A stretch of DNA of 59,069 bases from Streptomyces beigongshangae (GCF_019710745.1 NZ_JAHKJW010000031.1:14108-73176); one strand, 5' to 3'. Numbered from the stretch's first letter, positions 49,313 to 57,468 are shown. The notes: generated by a model not told the origin, from the letters alone. Numbers and translations are program-made.

Positions 49313-51593
49313 CAATGTCCTCCACCTGTCCGCCGACGATGATCTGATTCTCGGTGGCCCCTTCGAGTGAGTTGATGATCGTGTCGAGCTTGCCAAGGGT
49401 GCGGCGGTTCTTCTCCGCGACCCGGGCAAGCCCGGACTGCTCGGCCTGGGCAATGAGTTCGCTGGTTTCCTGCCGCTGCTGGCGGTGCTGCTGGAGAAAG
49501 TCGCCGGTGGTGATGAAGAACCGGCAGTCCAGACAGGGGTTGGCGTACTCGCAGTCGGTCTGCACCGGGGCTCCACAGTAGCCGTTGGGCAGAGTCACCT
49601 TCGCGCGGACCAGGCTCATCTTCGCCCAGGCCGCCCCAGCGAGCGGGTGGTCTGCAGCGATCTCTGCCTTCTGCCCCTCGTGGTTGACCTTGAGGGCGTT
49701 CTCCCAGTGCCGCCGCAGCGTCTTGTCGTGGAGCTTGGCGTAGACGGCGGTCATGGCCGGCGACATGTGATCGAGCAGGGTCTGAATCACAGGCTGGGGA
49801 ACGTCGGCGTTGATCATCCTGGTGGCCAGGGTGTGCCGGAACTGATGGAAGGTCACCTTCACCGGGCGGCCGTGTTCGTCGGTGAGGCTGAGCCGCTCCA
49901 GCCAGATCGCCAGGTGGTCGCGCAGGCGGCGGTCGCTGACCGGTTTGCTGCCGTCGACGTTTTTCAGCGCCGCGGGGAAGAGCCACTTGCAGCCCTGCGG
50001 GAAGCGCTCAAGGACGGCCTGCTGCTGGCGGCCGATCTCGGCCGCGAGTTCCTCGCTCAGCGGGAAGAACGCAGGACGGTCGTGGATCTTGCGGTTGAGC
50101 CAGGCCAGGTAGGGGTTGTTCTCGGCGTCCCGGACGATGCAGTCGAAGGGCAGCCAGCGGGCGTCCTTCGTGCGCAGACCACAGGCCATGAGGATTTTCA
50201 GCAGCACCCGTCCGTCGTCGGACGGGAACTGCGCGATGGCCTCGGGAGCCTCCAGCTGCCGCATGAGGTGCTCGGGGATGAACCGCGGCTTCAGCCCGCG
50301 CGGTTTGGGCGCGTCATCGTAGATCAGCGCGCTGCGGGCCAGGTCGGGCTGCCACTCGTAGCGGTGCACGTCGCGCAGGAAGACACCGACGCAGCTGATG
50401 GCGCGCGAGCGGAAATGCTCGCTGTGCCCTTCGGCCTGCAGGACAGCGAACCAGGTCTCGATGCGGACCCGGTTGAGCGCCGCCGGTCCGGCATCGACGC
50501 CGTCGACGTCGGCGAAGTGGCAGGCCAGGCGGGTGATGGCCTGGACGCTGGTGGTCAGGCCGGCCGGGTTGCTGCCGCGGGTCAGCCGCCATCGGGCCCA
50601 GCGCTTGGTCAGATCCCGCAGCCAGGGCAGGGGAATGCCGCCGAAGTGCAGGCGGCAGCAGTCCTCGTTGGCCAGGTCGAGCAGCCGAAGATCCCAGCTG
50701 TCACGAGGGAACTGGTCGGCCCACGGATCGTCGGCGATCAGCAGCCGCTGCAGCTCGAACCGGGTATCGCGGACGAACGCGTAGGACAGCGACTGGTAGC
50801 CCTTGCGCGCGACGCGGCAGAACTCCAGCCACTGCGTCTCGTCCCAGTCCATCAGGCTGCGCACGCCCGATTCGCGGATCCAGCTCAGCGCGCGGGTCAC
50901 CGTGCGCGGAGCCGTGTGCCGGTCTCCGATGTCGACCCGGCGCTGCAGCCCGAACTGCACCTCCAGGCAAACCTGGCGCCCCAGGTCGTGAAACCTGATG
51001 TAAGGGTCGCGCCGCAGCTCCAGCCGCTTGAACCACTTGATCAACTGGTCGTCCGGAAGCTCGGGATGGCCGTTGTTGCGCCAGCGGATGTAGTGCCGCC
51101 GGCACAACACCGAACCAGGTCCGGTTGTCCACCACGGACAGTCGGGCAGCACACAGTCCCGCTCGCCGTGCGGCGGCGCCTCGTAACGCGTCGTGGCCAG
51201 CCACGCGTCCAGGTCCGGTGCCCCGGCCGCCTGCCACAGTTCTGTGTGGCGGGTGCAGATCCGCGGCGAGCACCCGTTCATCGAGCGGCGGCAGCCCGTC
51301 ACTGCGCAGCCCCGGATCACGCGATGGTGCCGGTGATAGGCGTCCTCGCCGGGCACCCACACCTCGAACTCGGGGCGTCCTGCCTGCACCCACCGCTGGT
51401 AATGCGCGGTGCACAGCCGCTTGACCGAGTAGCTCAGCATCCGCTCACACGACGGGATGCGGCACTCGCCCTGGAAGAACACCCGGCTGTCACGCGGCGG
51501 ATAGAACTCCTCGCCCCGGAACTCTCGCCGCACGACCTCCATCAGCCGCTCCAACAGACCGGCCTGCGGCTGGACGCGCTCCAGCGTGCTCAC
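49299..51593 (-). CDS. tnpB: TnpB-type large tyrosine recombinase
   Basis: 764 residues from a GTG at 51593 overlapping the tnpA stop (GTGA). N-terminal Cys clusters (CRIPSCERML, GCAVTGCRR, CVLPDCPWW, VLCRRHY). Catalytic region: Arg in MACGLRTKDARWLPF, HxxRH in TFHQFRHTLATRMI, His in LLDHMSPAMTAVYAKLH with the tyrosine. Then a Cys segment CEYANPCLDCRFF and a coiled tail. Relation to the TnpB at 28369-30852 is evident in layout. Confidence 0.88.
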   Translation of the reverse strand: MSTLERVQPQAGLLERLMEVVRREFRGEEFYPPRDSRVFFQGECRIPSCERMLSYSVKRLCTAHYQRWVQAGRPEFEVWVPGEDAYHRHHRVIRGCAVTGCRRSMNGCSPRICTRHTELWQAAGAPDLDAWLATTRYEAPPHGERDCVLPDCPWWTTGPGSVLCRRHYIRWRNNGHPELPDDQLIKWFKRLELRRDPYIRFHDLGRQVCLEVQFGLQRRVDIGDRHTAPRTVTRALSWIRESGVRSLMDWDETQWLEFCRVARKGYQSLSYAFVRDTRFELQRLLIADDPWADQFPRDSWDLRLLDLANEDCCRLHFGGIPLPWLRDLTKRWARWRLTRGSNPAGLTTSVQAITRLACHFADVDGVDAGPAALNRVRIETWFAVLQAEGHSEHFRSRAISCVGVFLRDVHRYEWQPDLARSALIYDDAPKPRGLKPRFIPEHLMRQLEAPEAIAQFPSDDGRVLLKILMACGLRTKDARWLPFDCIVRDAENNPYLAWLNRKIHDRPAFFPLSEELAAEIGRQQQAVLERFPQGCKWLFPAALKNVDGSKPVSDRRLRDHLAIWLERLSLTDEHGRPVKVTFHQFRHTLATRMINADVPQPVIQTLLDHMSPAMTAVYAKLHDKTLRRHWENALKVNHEGQKAEIAADHPLAGAAWAKMSLVRAKVTLPNGYCGAPVQTDCEYANPCLDCRFFITTGDFLQQHRQQRQETSELIAQAEQSGLARVAEKNRRTLGKLDTIINSLEGATENQIIVGGQVEDIDAAS

Positions 51594-52708
51594 TCCCCCA
51601 CGCTCCCGTTCCTCAACAGCCCTGCCGAGACAAGGACTTCCCGATGATCCTCCACCGTCAGATGCGCGTAGATCTGTTCCGTGACCTGCGACGACGAATG
51701 CCCCAAGAGCTCGGCCACGACCTCGACGGGAACCTTGGTCCGCAGCAGCCGGGTCGCCCAGCTGTGCCGCAGTACATGCGGCGTGAAGTGCCCGATCCCC
51801 GTCCGCTTGCGCAGCCGGGCCGCCAGGTCCTCGATCGCACTGCGGGTCATCGGCGCCCCAACCGGCGGCCGGAACAGGTTCACGAACACGTAGTCGCAGT
51901 CCAGCGTCCCGTACTCGCTCTCCATGTAGTCGGCGTAGGCGTCGAAGATCTCGGTCCCGGCCGGGACCGTGCGGGCCTTGAGGCCCTTCACCCGGGCGGC
52001 GTTGACGTTGCACTCGCGGGGAACGACACGCACCTCCCCGGCCCGCAGTCGCAGATCCTCGTGCCGCAGCCCGAGCGCCTCCCCGATCCGCAGCCCCGTT
52101 TCCGACAGCAGCACGATCAGGAACCGGTCCCGCAGGTTGGTGCAGGCGTCGACCAGGCGCCGGATCTCGCCCGCGGTCACCGTGGCGGGCACCTTGGGCG
52201 CAGTGGCGATGCGGATCGGGCTGTAGGTGTCCGGCCCTGGCCCGTGGCGCCGGGTGTGCGCCAGCATCGGCACGTACCGGCCCATCGGCCGCGGCCCGGC
52301 CAGCTCACCCAGCAAGGCCGGTACGGTCTCGTCCCGGCGGGCATGGAACCGGTACAGCCCGGCGAGCGCGGCCCGCTTACGTACGAGGGTGGTGTTGCCA
52401 ACCGCGGGCGGCGTGCTCGGCAGCTGGTACACGCCGGGCTGACGGGCCGGGCGCGGTCGCTGCAACCAGACGAAGAACTCCGCGAGGTCCTCCAGGCCCA
52501 AGCACCGGAAGTCGGCGTCGCGTTGGCCGGTCCACTCGAAGAAGTCCCGCAGGTCGTGCGCGTACGCCTCCACGGTGTACGGCGAACGTCCCGTCGCGGT
52601 CAGGTGGCCCAGGTACACATCCGCTGCCTCGACGGGCAGTCCGCCGTCGTCGATGACGGTGTACGACACCCGATCGGAGTCCGGAACCCGCACCCGCTGC
52701 ACTCGCAT
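51590..52708 (-). CDS. tnpA: TnpA-type tyrosine recombinase
   Basis: 372 residues. Core-binding domain SPYTVEAYAHDLRDFFEW. Catalytic set: Arg in LSETGLRIGEALGL, HxxRH in TPHVLRHSWATRLL, His in LLGHSSSQVTEQIY, Tyr in TEQIYAHLT. The start is 121 bp from the right end of the element. Its N-terminus closely resembles the truncated TnpA at 13300-13489. Confidence 0.9.
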   Translation of the reverse strand: MRVQRVRVPDSDRVSYTVIDDGGLPVEAADVYLGHLTATGRSPYTVEAYAHDLRDFFEWTGQRDADFRCLGLEDLAEFFVWLQRPRPARQPGVYQLPSTPPAVGNTTLVRKRAALAGLYRFHARRDETVPALLGELAGPRPMGRYVPMLAHTRRHGPGPDTYSPIRIATAPKVPATVTAGEIRRLVDACTNLRDRFLIVLLSETGLRIGEALGLRHEDLRLRAGEVRVVPRECNVNAARVKGLKARTVPAGTEIFDAYADYMESEYGTLDCDYVFVNLFRPPVGAPMTRSAIEDLAARLRKRTGIGHFTPHVLRHSWATRLLRTKVPVEVVAELLGHSSSQVTEQIYAHLTVEDHREVLVSAGLLRNGSVGE

Positions 52709-52822
52709 AGCTCACTGCCTTGCGTCGACGACATGACCGCACCGGGTGTCCATGACGGGCCCCCGACACTGCCCACTTCAACGACGAAGACGTCGAAGAC
52801 GGCACGCAGCGAGCTGTTCATA

Positions 52823-53158
52823 AACTGGCCCTGGCGCGGCTGGGTCCTCCTCCACGCCGGGGGGAAGAAGCCGGAGCCCGCGGTGCTGCGCGACCCGCTG
52901 GTCGCCACCGCGATCCGCGGCCACGAGCTGCACCAGGGAGCGGTTATCGGCATCGCCCGCCTGGCCGACTGTCACCTGGACCAGGGGCCCGAACGGTGCA
53001 CCAGCCCGTGGGCGCAGCGCGGCGCGCACCACCTGGTCCTCGCCGACGTCCAGGAGCTCGCCCTGCCCGTGCCCGCCGCGGGCGCGCTTTCGGCCTGGAG
53101 GCCGACGGCGGACCTGGTCGGGCAGGTGTTCCAGCAGCTGCCCGGCTTCCGGCCGTGA
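52823..53158 (+). pseudogene. ASCH-like domain protein, 3' part
   Basis: Reads NWPWRGWVLLHAGGKKPEPA, then GAVIGIARLADCHLDQGPE and ends LPVPAAGALSAWRPTADLVG with a short tail. The intact protein would be about 148 residues, normal for ASCH. Its stop overlaps the GTG of the next gene, so polar effects on that gene are likely. Confidence 0.85.
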
Positions 53159-53433
53159 CCCGCAAGCGAGGCAAGAAGCCGCTGTTCGAGCCGGGCTGCG
53201 TCCCGGCTCCCGGCGGCTTGCTGGACTGGCGTGACGGCCGGCATTTCGACCGCTGGCAGGACCTTCCCTGCGCGCTGTGCGACAAGCCCACGCCCATGTG
53301 CTCCCACTACGGCGAGTTCGTGCACAAGGCGTGTGCTGAGGACTGGATCGCCGCGAACCCCACCGAGGCCCGCCTCGGCCGGTTCGCCTCCGACATCCAG
53401 CCCAAGCGCCGGCGCGACGACAACCACGCCTGA
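53155..53433 (+). CDS. Small Cys/His protein coupled to the ASCH-like gene
   Basis: 92 residues from a GTG overlapping the ASCH-like stop. A basic start (VTRKRGKKPLFEPGC), then CALCDKPTPMCSHYGEFVHK and ACAEDW, which can bind zinc in a treble-clef-like arrangement. Seen as a companion of the ASCH-like gene; function unknown. A perfect hairpin follows at 53455-53479. Confidence 0.6.
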   Translation: MTRKRGKKPLFEPGCVPAPGGLLDWRDGRHFDRWQDLPCALCDKPTPMCSHYGEFVHKACAEDWIAANPTEARLGRFASDIQPKRRRDDNHA

Positions 53434-53454
53434 TCTTCCCCTCCCTCCTGTTGC

Positions 53455-53479
53455 GGGCACCGGCCGCCAGCCGGTGCCC
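53455..53479 (+). terminator. Perfect 10-bp hairpin
   Basis: GGGCACCGGC (53455-53464) pairs with GCCGGTGCCC (53470-53479), 5-nt loop, 21 bases after the preceding stop. Confidence 0.6.
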
Positions 53480-53510
53480 GTCTTCGCATGCACGGAAGGA
53501 CCCCCTATTC

Positions 53511-53855
53511 ATGGCGACCTCCGCCATCACCGGCCGGCCGACGCTCACCGTCGGCCAGGCCGTCGCCCTGACCCTGCTGCGCGACGGCTACACCCAGCGC
53601 ACCATCCAGACCCGCACCGGCATCGCCCCCGATGACCTCTACCGGCTGGCCACGCTGCACTCCGTCACCGCCCCGCACGGCACCGTGGAAGGCCACACCT
53701 GCCACGAAGCCGCCGCCGAAGAGCCCTGCGGCCACTGCGAGCTGGCCCGAGCACGCGCCGACTCCCGCGCCCGCGCACGGCAGCGCAAGACGATCCCCGC
53801 AACCGCGCGGGCCCGGCTGCTCGCCGCTACCCGCCGCAGGGCGGTGCACCGATGA
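53511..53855 (+). CDS. Small HTH-like backbone protein
   Basis: 114 residues. LTVGQAVALTLLRDGYTQRT and IQTRTGIAPDDLYRLATLH look like a short helix-turn-helix; then a Cys/His group (GHTCHEAAAEEPCGHCELAR) that could bind zinc; then a very basic tail (ARARQRKTIPATARARLLAA). Probably nucleic-acid binding. The stop overlaps the next start by ATGA. Confidence 0.6.
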   Translation: MATSAITGRPTLTVGQAVALTLLRDGYTQRTIQTRTGIAPDDLYRLATLHSVTAPHGTVEGHTCHEAAAEEPCGHCELARARADSRARARQRKTIPATARARLLAATRRRAVHR

Positions 53856-54094
53856 CGTCCCTGCGCAGCACCAACGCGACGCCCTCCGCGAAGAGCCACC
53901 GGCCGCACGACGCCGACCGTGCCCTCGCGTATCCCGAGCCGCCCGCCTCCCCGCTCTGGCACCGCCACGGCCCGAAAACCCGGCCGATCACCCCGGAGAA
54001 ACAGCGGCGCAACTGCGAACTCCTGCTCCTCGCGCAGCGCACCCCCCGGCCCCGCTCCCCCCGTCCCACCGACACCCCGACGGAGACCAGCTGA
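53852..54094 (+). CDS. Small basic protein, unknown
   Basis: 80 residues, ATGA overlap with the preceding gene and TGATG overlap with the next one, so part of a tightly coupled chain. Pro/Arg-rich with one helical part (ITPEKQRRNCELLLLAQRT). No motif. Confidence 0.5.
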   Translation: MTSLRSTNATPSAKSHRPHDADRALAYPEPPASPLWHRHGPKTRPITPEKQRRNCELLLLAQRTPRPRSPRPTDTPTETS

Positions 54095-54576
54095 TGGACA
54101 CCAAGCACTGCGCCGTCGACGGCTGGGTCGACGACATCCCCGCCCCCGGCCCGCACGGCACCGCCACATTCGATCTGATCGTCCGGCCCGCCGACATCGA
54201 CACCGTCGCCGACGACGCCCCCGACACGGTCGTCCCCTGCACCAGCGGCGACCCCCGAATTACCCACGAGCTGCTGAACGGCATACAGCCCGGCGACCTG
54301 CTGCGCGTCACCGGCACCCTGGTGCAGCCGCAGGCCCCCGGCGAGGACGCCCAGCTCACCGTCGACGCCCTGGAGGTCCTGGACACCGCGCTCGTTCCGG
54401 TCCTGCGCGACACGGTGCTCGACAGGTACGGCGACTACTGCGTCATCTTCGACGCCGACCGCGACCAGGTCCCCGTCTTCACCGCGAGCGGGCAGTGGGT
54501 CGGCCTGGCCGACAACCCCGACACCATCACCACCCTGATCGACATCCACGAGCGCGTGAACGGCGGTGACGCCTGA
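54094..54576 (+). CDS. OB-fold-like backbone protein
   Basis: 160 residues from an ATG overlapping the upstream stop. The pattern CAVDGWVDDIPAPGPHGTAT, then LLNGIQPGDLLRVTGTLVQP and QLTVDALEVLDTALVPV resembles an OB-fold nucleic-acid-binding domain, as in single-stranded-DNA-binding proteins. C-terminus YGDYCVIFDADRDQVPVFTA. Binding is inferred from pattern only. Coupled to both neighbours. Confidence 0.5.
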   Translation: MDTKHCAVDGWVDDIPAPGPHGTATFDLIVRPADIDTVADDAPDTVVPCTSGDPRITHELLNGIQPGDLLRVTGTLVQPQAPGEDAQLTVDALEVLDTALVPVLRDTVLDRYGDYCVIFDADRDQVPVFTASGQWVGLADNPDTITTLIDIHERVNGGDA

Positions 54577-54752
54577 TGCCCACCACCGACGACCGCACCG
54601 TCCTGGAACGGTTCCCCGCCGGAAGCCCCCGCGGCTCCTGGCCGGCGGAGGAATACGCCGCCGCCCAGCGCGCCCAGGGCCACACGGACGCCCACGTCGT
54701 GATGGACCTGCCCAGCGACCAGTTCCTCGTGGTCACCGACACCACCGGCTAG
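54576..54752 (+). CDS. Very small coupled protein
   Basis: 58 residues from an ATG overlapping the preceding stop by one base. Sequence MPTTDDRTVLERFPAGSPRG, then HTDAHVVMDLPSDQFLVVTD. The compact helix-strand pattern and the VVMDLPSDxFLVV end look conserved rather than random, though the family name is not known to me. A hairpin follows. Confidence 0.55.
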   Translation: MPTTDDRTVLERFPAGSPRGSWPAEEYAAAQRAQGHTDAHVVMDLPSDQFLVVTDTTG

Positions 54753-54782
54753 CACCACACCCCGCAAGCACCTGCATCCCCC

Positions 54783-54817
54783 AGCGCCGCGCCCGCTCCC
54801 TAGGCGGGCGCGGCGCT
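54783..54817 (+). terminator. Perfect 14-bp hairpin
   Basis: Arms AGCGCCGCGCCCGC (54783-54796) and its complement (54804-54817) with a 7-nt loop, between the small coupled chain and the Nudix gene. Confidence 0.65.
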
Positions 54818-54869
54818 CACGTCGGCACCACCTGCAGACCACCGACCCTCGGCCCAGGAGAGACACCTC

Positions 54870-55538
54870 ATGAGCGAGTACACGCCCACCGACATCACAC
54901 CGCCCGAACTGCTGCCCGCGGCTCTGACCCACCACGTGCCCAACTGGGCAGAGGCAGCGCCCACACCGGCCGACGTGCACGACTGGAATCAACGCCAGGC
55001 GTCCGCGCTCATTCCGTTCGAGCTCGATGACCAGGGCTGGCCGATGCACCCCCACGGCCCTACCGGCCGCACCGGCCGCAACCTCGGCAAGTGGGGCGAG
55101 AACGCCGCCGCCGACCCGATCGTGGTAGCAGGCAGCGGCCAGCAGCGCCAAGTTCTGCTGATCACCCGGGACGACATCCACGTCGAAGCCATCCCCGGCG
55201 GCATGGTCGATCCCGGCGAGACCGCCCCGGCCACTCTCGTCCGGGAACTGCGCGAGGAGACCGGCGTAGACCTGGCCGACCACCGCCCCGTGATCCTCGG
55301 CAAGGACCTCGTGGACGACTGGCGCACCACCGATCACGCATGGGTCGTCTCGACCGTCGCCCTGTACCTGCTGCCCGTCCCGGTGACCGCCGTCGCGGGC
55401 GACGACGCGGCCGACGCGAACTGGTGGCCCTTCGCCTCCCTCGACCAGCTCGACGCCGCGATCACCGCCGCCGGACGCACCCTCTACGCCGCACACCGCC
55501 CGCTGCTGCAGCGCGCCCTGGACCACCTCGCCACATAG
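54870..55538 (+). CDS. Nudix hydrolase
   Basis: 222 residues from the ATG at 54870 (GGAGAGA upstream). The full Nudix box GX5EX7REXXEEXGX is present: GGMVDPGETAPATLVRELRE with ETGVDL. The N-terminal extension (LPAALTHHVPNWAEAAPTPA, GPTGRTGRNLGKWGENAAAD) resembles that of TRPM2/NUDT9-type ADP-ribose pyrophosphatases, so ADP-ribose is a reasonable guess. Cytoplasmic. It follows a hairpin and precedes the RapZ-C-like gene. On plasmids such enzymes may clear nucleotide signals; that role is inferred. Confidence 0.8.
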   Translation: MSEYTPTDITPPELLPAALTHHVPNWAEAAPTPADVHDWNQRQASALIPFELDDQGWPMHPHGPTGRTGRNLGKWGENAAADPIVVAGSGQQRQVLLITRDDIHVEAIPGGMVDPGETAPATLVRELREETGVDLADHRPVILGKDLVDDWRTTDHAWVVSTVALYLLPVPVTAVAGDDAADANWWPFASLDQLDAAITAAGRTLYAAHRPLLQRALDHLAT

Positions 55539-55634
55539 GGAACCGGCCTGCCCGGGGCGCCTGGCGTTCGACCACGCCGACATCCTCCGTGCGGCCGCGG
55601 CCCTCATCCCATTGAGACACCACACCGAGACACC

Positions 55635-55675
55635 GGAGCGCCGCGCCCGACCTCCCCGGCCGGGCGCGGCGCTCC
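55635..55675 (+). terminator. Perfect 15-bp hairpin
   Basis: Arms 55635-55649 and 55661-55675 (GGAGCGCCGCGCCCG and complement), loop 11 nt, about 95 bases after the Nudix stop. Confidence 0.65.
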
Positions 55676-55715
55676 ACCCGTTCCTGCCCTGCACCAGCGC
55701 CTTGGAGGCACCTTC

Positions 55716-56153
55716 GTGGAACCCGTCCGCCTGATCTCGTTCGGCTACCTGCACCTGCCCACCGACCCGGACGGCCAGCCCGTCCTGCCCGCCGCCGACC
55801 GGATCGAAGACGTCCGCGACCGGCTCCGCGACCCGGCCGTCGCCCGCGACATCCTCGACCTGGACGGCTTCCACCCCCGCGTCCAGGCTGTCGTCCTGAA
55901 CACTCCCGGCGCCCGCGAACTGCTCGCCAACCTCACCGACTACGCGGCCCTTCCCGCCGGACCGCGCCGCATCGCGATCGGGTGCGCGGGAGGCCGTCAC
56001 AGGGCATGCGGCCTCACCGAAATCCTTGCCCACGAACTCCGCGACCGCGGCCGCGAAGTTGAAGTCGAGCACCTGCACGCACACCTGCCGCGCGTCCTCA
56101 AGGCACCCGCCAGCACCCGTACCTTTCACCTCGAGCAGGAGACCGACCGATGA
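55716..56153 (+). CDS. RapZ C-terminal-like domain protein
   Basis: 145 residues from a GTG at 55716. It matches the C-terminal domain of RapZ/YvcJ proteins without the N-terminal kinase-like P-loop half: ISFGYLHLP, then DILDLDGFHPRVQAVV, and the hallmark IAIGCAGGRHRACGLTEILA followed by VEVEHLHAHLP. In RapZ this half binds GlmZ RNA and metabolites, so an RNA- or nucleotide-binding role is possible. Streptomyces plasmids and phages carry such stand-alone domains. ATGA overlap with the next gene. Confidence 0.7.
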   Translation: MEPVRLISFGYLHLPTDPDGQPVLPAADRIEDVRDRLRDPAVARDILDLDGFHPRVQAVVLNTPGARELLANLTDYAALPAGPRRIAIGCAGGRHRACGLTEILAHELRDRGREVEVEHLHAHLPRVLKAPASTRTFHLEQETDR

Positions 56154-56839
56154 TCCGTCGCTTCCGCCGCTGCGGCCACGCCCTCGGCGCCATCTCCCCC
56201 GAGGACCAGGCCGTTGTCGACCAGTTCCGCGCGATGCTCACCGCCGTACGCAACCCGCAGCCCTGGACGCCCGGCCGCGCCCAGGACGTCGCCGTGCGGG
56301 TCGGCCCGTTCATCGAGCGCGCCCATCCCAGGCCCGGCGACGACCACGGCCCCGACATGATCGCCGTCGCCCTGATCCACCCCGACGGCGGCCACGCCGC
56401 GGCCTACCTCCACGGCCGCCAGCTCGGCTACACCGAACGCGGCTGGCTCCGATGTAAGACCACCGCGATCCTTGGCTTCTGGCAGCCCGGCTACACGATG
56501 CTCACCCACGCCGCCGCCCGCCTGCCCCTGCCCGACGACCTCGGCATGGACTCCGCGCGCTACGCCCTCTACCTCGAGGCCCGCAAACGCGACGACAACA
56601 GCCGCGACGGCTTCACCCTGCTGCGCGTCGGCCCGTACACCCAGACCCGGCACGCCCAGCAGGACTACGAGCGGCTCACCGCCGCGCTGGACGGGCGCGA
56701 GACCACCCTCGTGCCCGGACACCACGTCTCCGTGCGGTACGGGCCGTTCGACGTGAGCGACCACCAGCTGTTCGCCGACCCGTACGAAGCCGACGCCATC
56801 GTGCTCCTGGACGCCGCCGTCGCGGGGGCGAGCGCGTGA
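56150..56839 (+). CDS. Backbone protein coupled to the RapZ-C-like gene, unknown
   Basis: 229 residues, starts within the previous stop. Mixed alpha/beta: VVDQFRAMLTAVRNPQPW, MIAVALIHPDGGHAAAYLHG, FWQPGYTMLTHAAARLPLPD, FTLLRVGPYTQTRHAQQDYE. No catalytic motif recognised. The three-gene chain (RapZ-C-like, this, next) overlaps by 4 bases at each joint. Confidence 0.55.
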   Translation: MIRRFRRCGHALGAISPEDQAVVDQFRAMLTAVRNPQPWTPGRAQDVAVRVGPFIERAHPRPGDDHGPDMIAVALIHPDGGHAAAYLHGRQLGYTERGWLRCKTTAILGFWQPGYTMLTHAAARLPLPDDLGMDSARYALYLEARKRDDNSRDGFTLLRVGPYTQTRHAQQDYERLTAALDGRETTLVPGHHVSVRYGPFDVSDHQLFADPYEADAIVLLDAAVAGASA

Positions 56840-57369
56840 CCGGCCCGGACCTGTACGAGATCGAGACCAGCGAGGGCGACGACGGCGCCATGCACCCCGT
56901 CGAACAGCTCTGGATGCCCGGCGAGGACGCGGTGGAGAACGGCTTCCTCGCCCACGGCGATCTGCACGTCACCGGCCTCGACGGCCTTACCGACGACCAT
57001 CTGTATCCGGTCGCGTTCCTATTGCTCGGACACCAAAGGTGGGCCGACATCATCCAGGCCGCCGTCGCATACATTGACCGCGTCCACGGCTGGCGCAACC
57101 TCCACCTGTACCCGGGTGACGATCCCTCGGTGCTTATCCCCCGGATTCCGCGAGCTGTCCACGCACACGGCGTCTTCCTACGGCATGTACATCCGAACCC
57201 GGACTATCCATGCGCCTGCGAGTGGGAAGGCACCTGGCGCATGGTCTGGGCGCCGACCACTGAGCCTGGCGCCGTCCCGGTCACGGCCATGCGCCACCCA
57301 GTTGCACTGGTGACTGCCGCCGGTATCCCCAACCTTGATGAAGGTGCGCCCGCGATCTGGGCTACATGA
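56836..57369 (+). CDS. Last gene of the chain, unknown
   Basis: 177 residues from a GTG overlapping the preceding stop. The N-terminus is acidic (DLYEIETSEGDDGAMHPVEQ). The sequence is slightly less GC-rich toward its end than its neighbours. WRNLHLYPGDDPSVLIPRIP and ACEWEGTWRMVWAP look ordered. No family. Followed by a strong T-run terminator. Confidence 0.5.
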   Translation: MTGPDLYEIETSEGDDGAMHPVEQLWMPGEDAVENGFLAHGDLHVTGLDGLTDDHLYPVAFLLLGHQRWADIIQAAVAYIDRVHGWRNLHLYPGDDPSVLIPRIPRAVHAHGVFLRHVHPNPDYPCACEWEGTWRMVWAPTTEPGAVPVTAMRHPVALVTAAGIPNLDEGAPAIWAT

Positions 57370-57375
57370 CCGGCC

Positions 57376-57420
57376 AAAGGCTGGCTTCCCCACGTCTTCT
57401 ACGTGGGGAAGCCAGCCTTT
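57376..57420. terminator. Strong bidirectional terminator
   Basis: A 20-bp perfect stem (57376-57395 with 57401-57420), 5-nt loop, with A residues before and T5 at the end. It lies between the convergent backbone chain and parB and should stop transcription from both sides. Confidence 0.85.
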
Positions 57421-57468
57421 TTGCGTCTCAGGTACTTCGCAACTTCAGATTCTTAGCCGACTGTGGAG

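Larger units (their letters stand above)
45957..52829. mobile_element. Tn554-like tnpABC resistance transposon (6.9 kb)
   Basis: AACTGGC occurs at both junctions (45950-45956 and 52823-52829). Removal restores ENRPANW-PWRGWVLLHAG in frame. Beyond the core the ends are imperfect inverted repeats, TTATGTCTAGCT from the left and TTATGAACAGCT from the right (9 of 12). Right to left: tnpA, tnpB, tnpC on the minus strand with overlapping starts and stops, then a macrolide glycosyltransferase and a Vat-like acetyltransferase on the plus strand, then a divergent TetR gene. The original Tn554 also carries macrolide and aminoglycoside resistance, so the plan matches. Confidence 0.9.

Noticed and set aside
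49299..52013. A 904-residue form of the tnpB product starting near 52013
   Set aside because: The first ~140 codons are an alternative frame of tnpA with no motif; the GTG at 51593 overlapping the tnpA stop is the sensible start.
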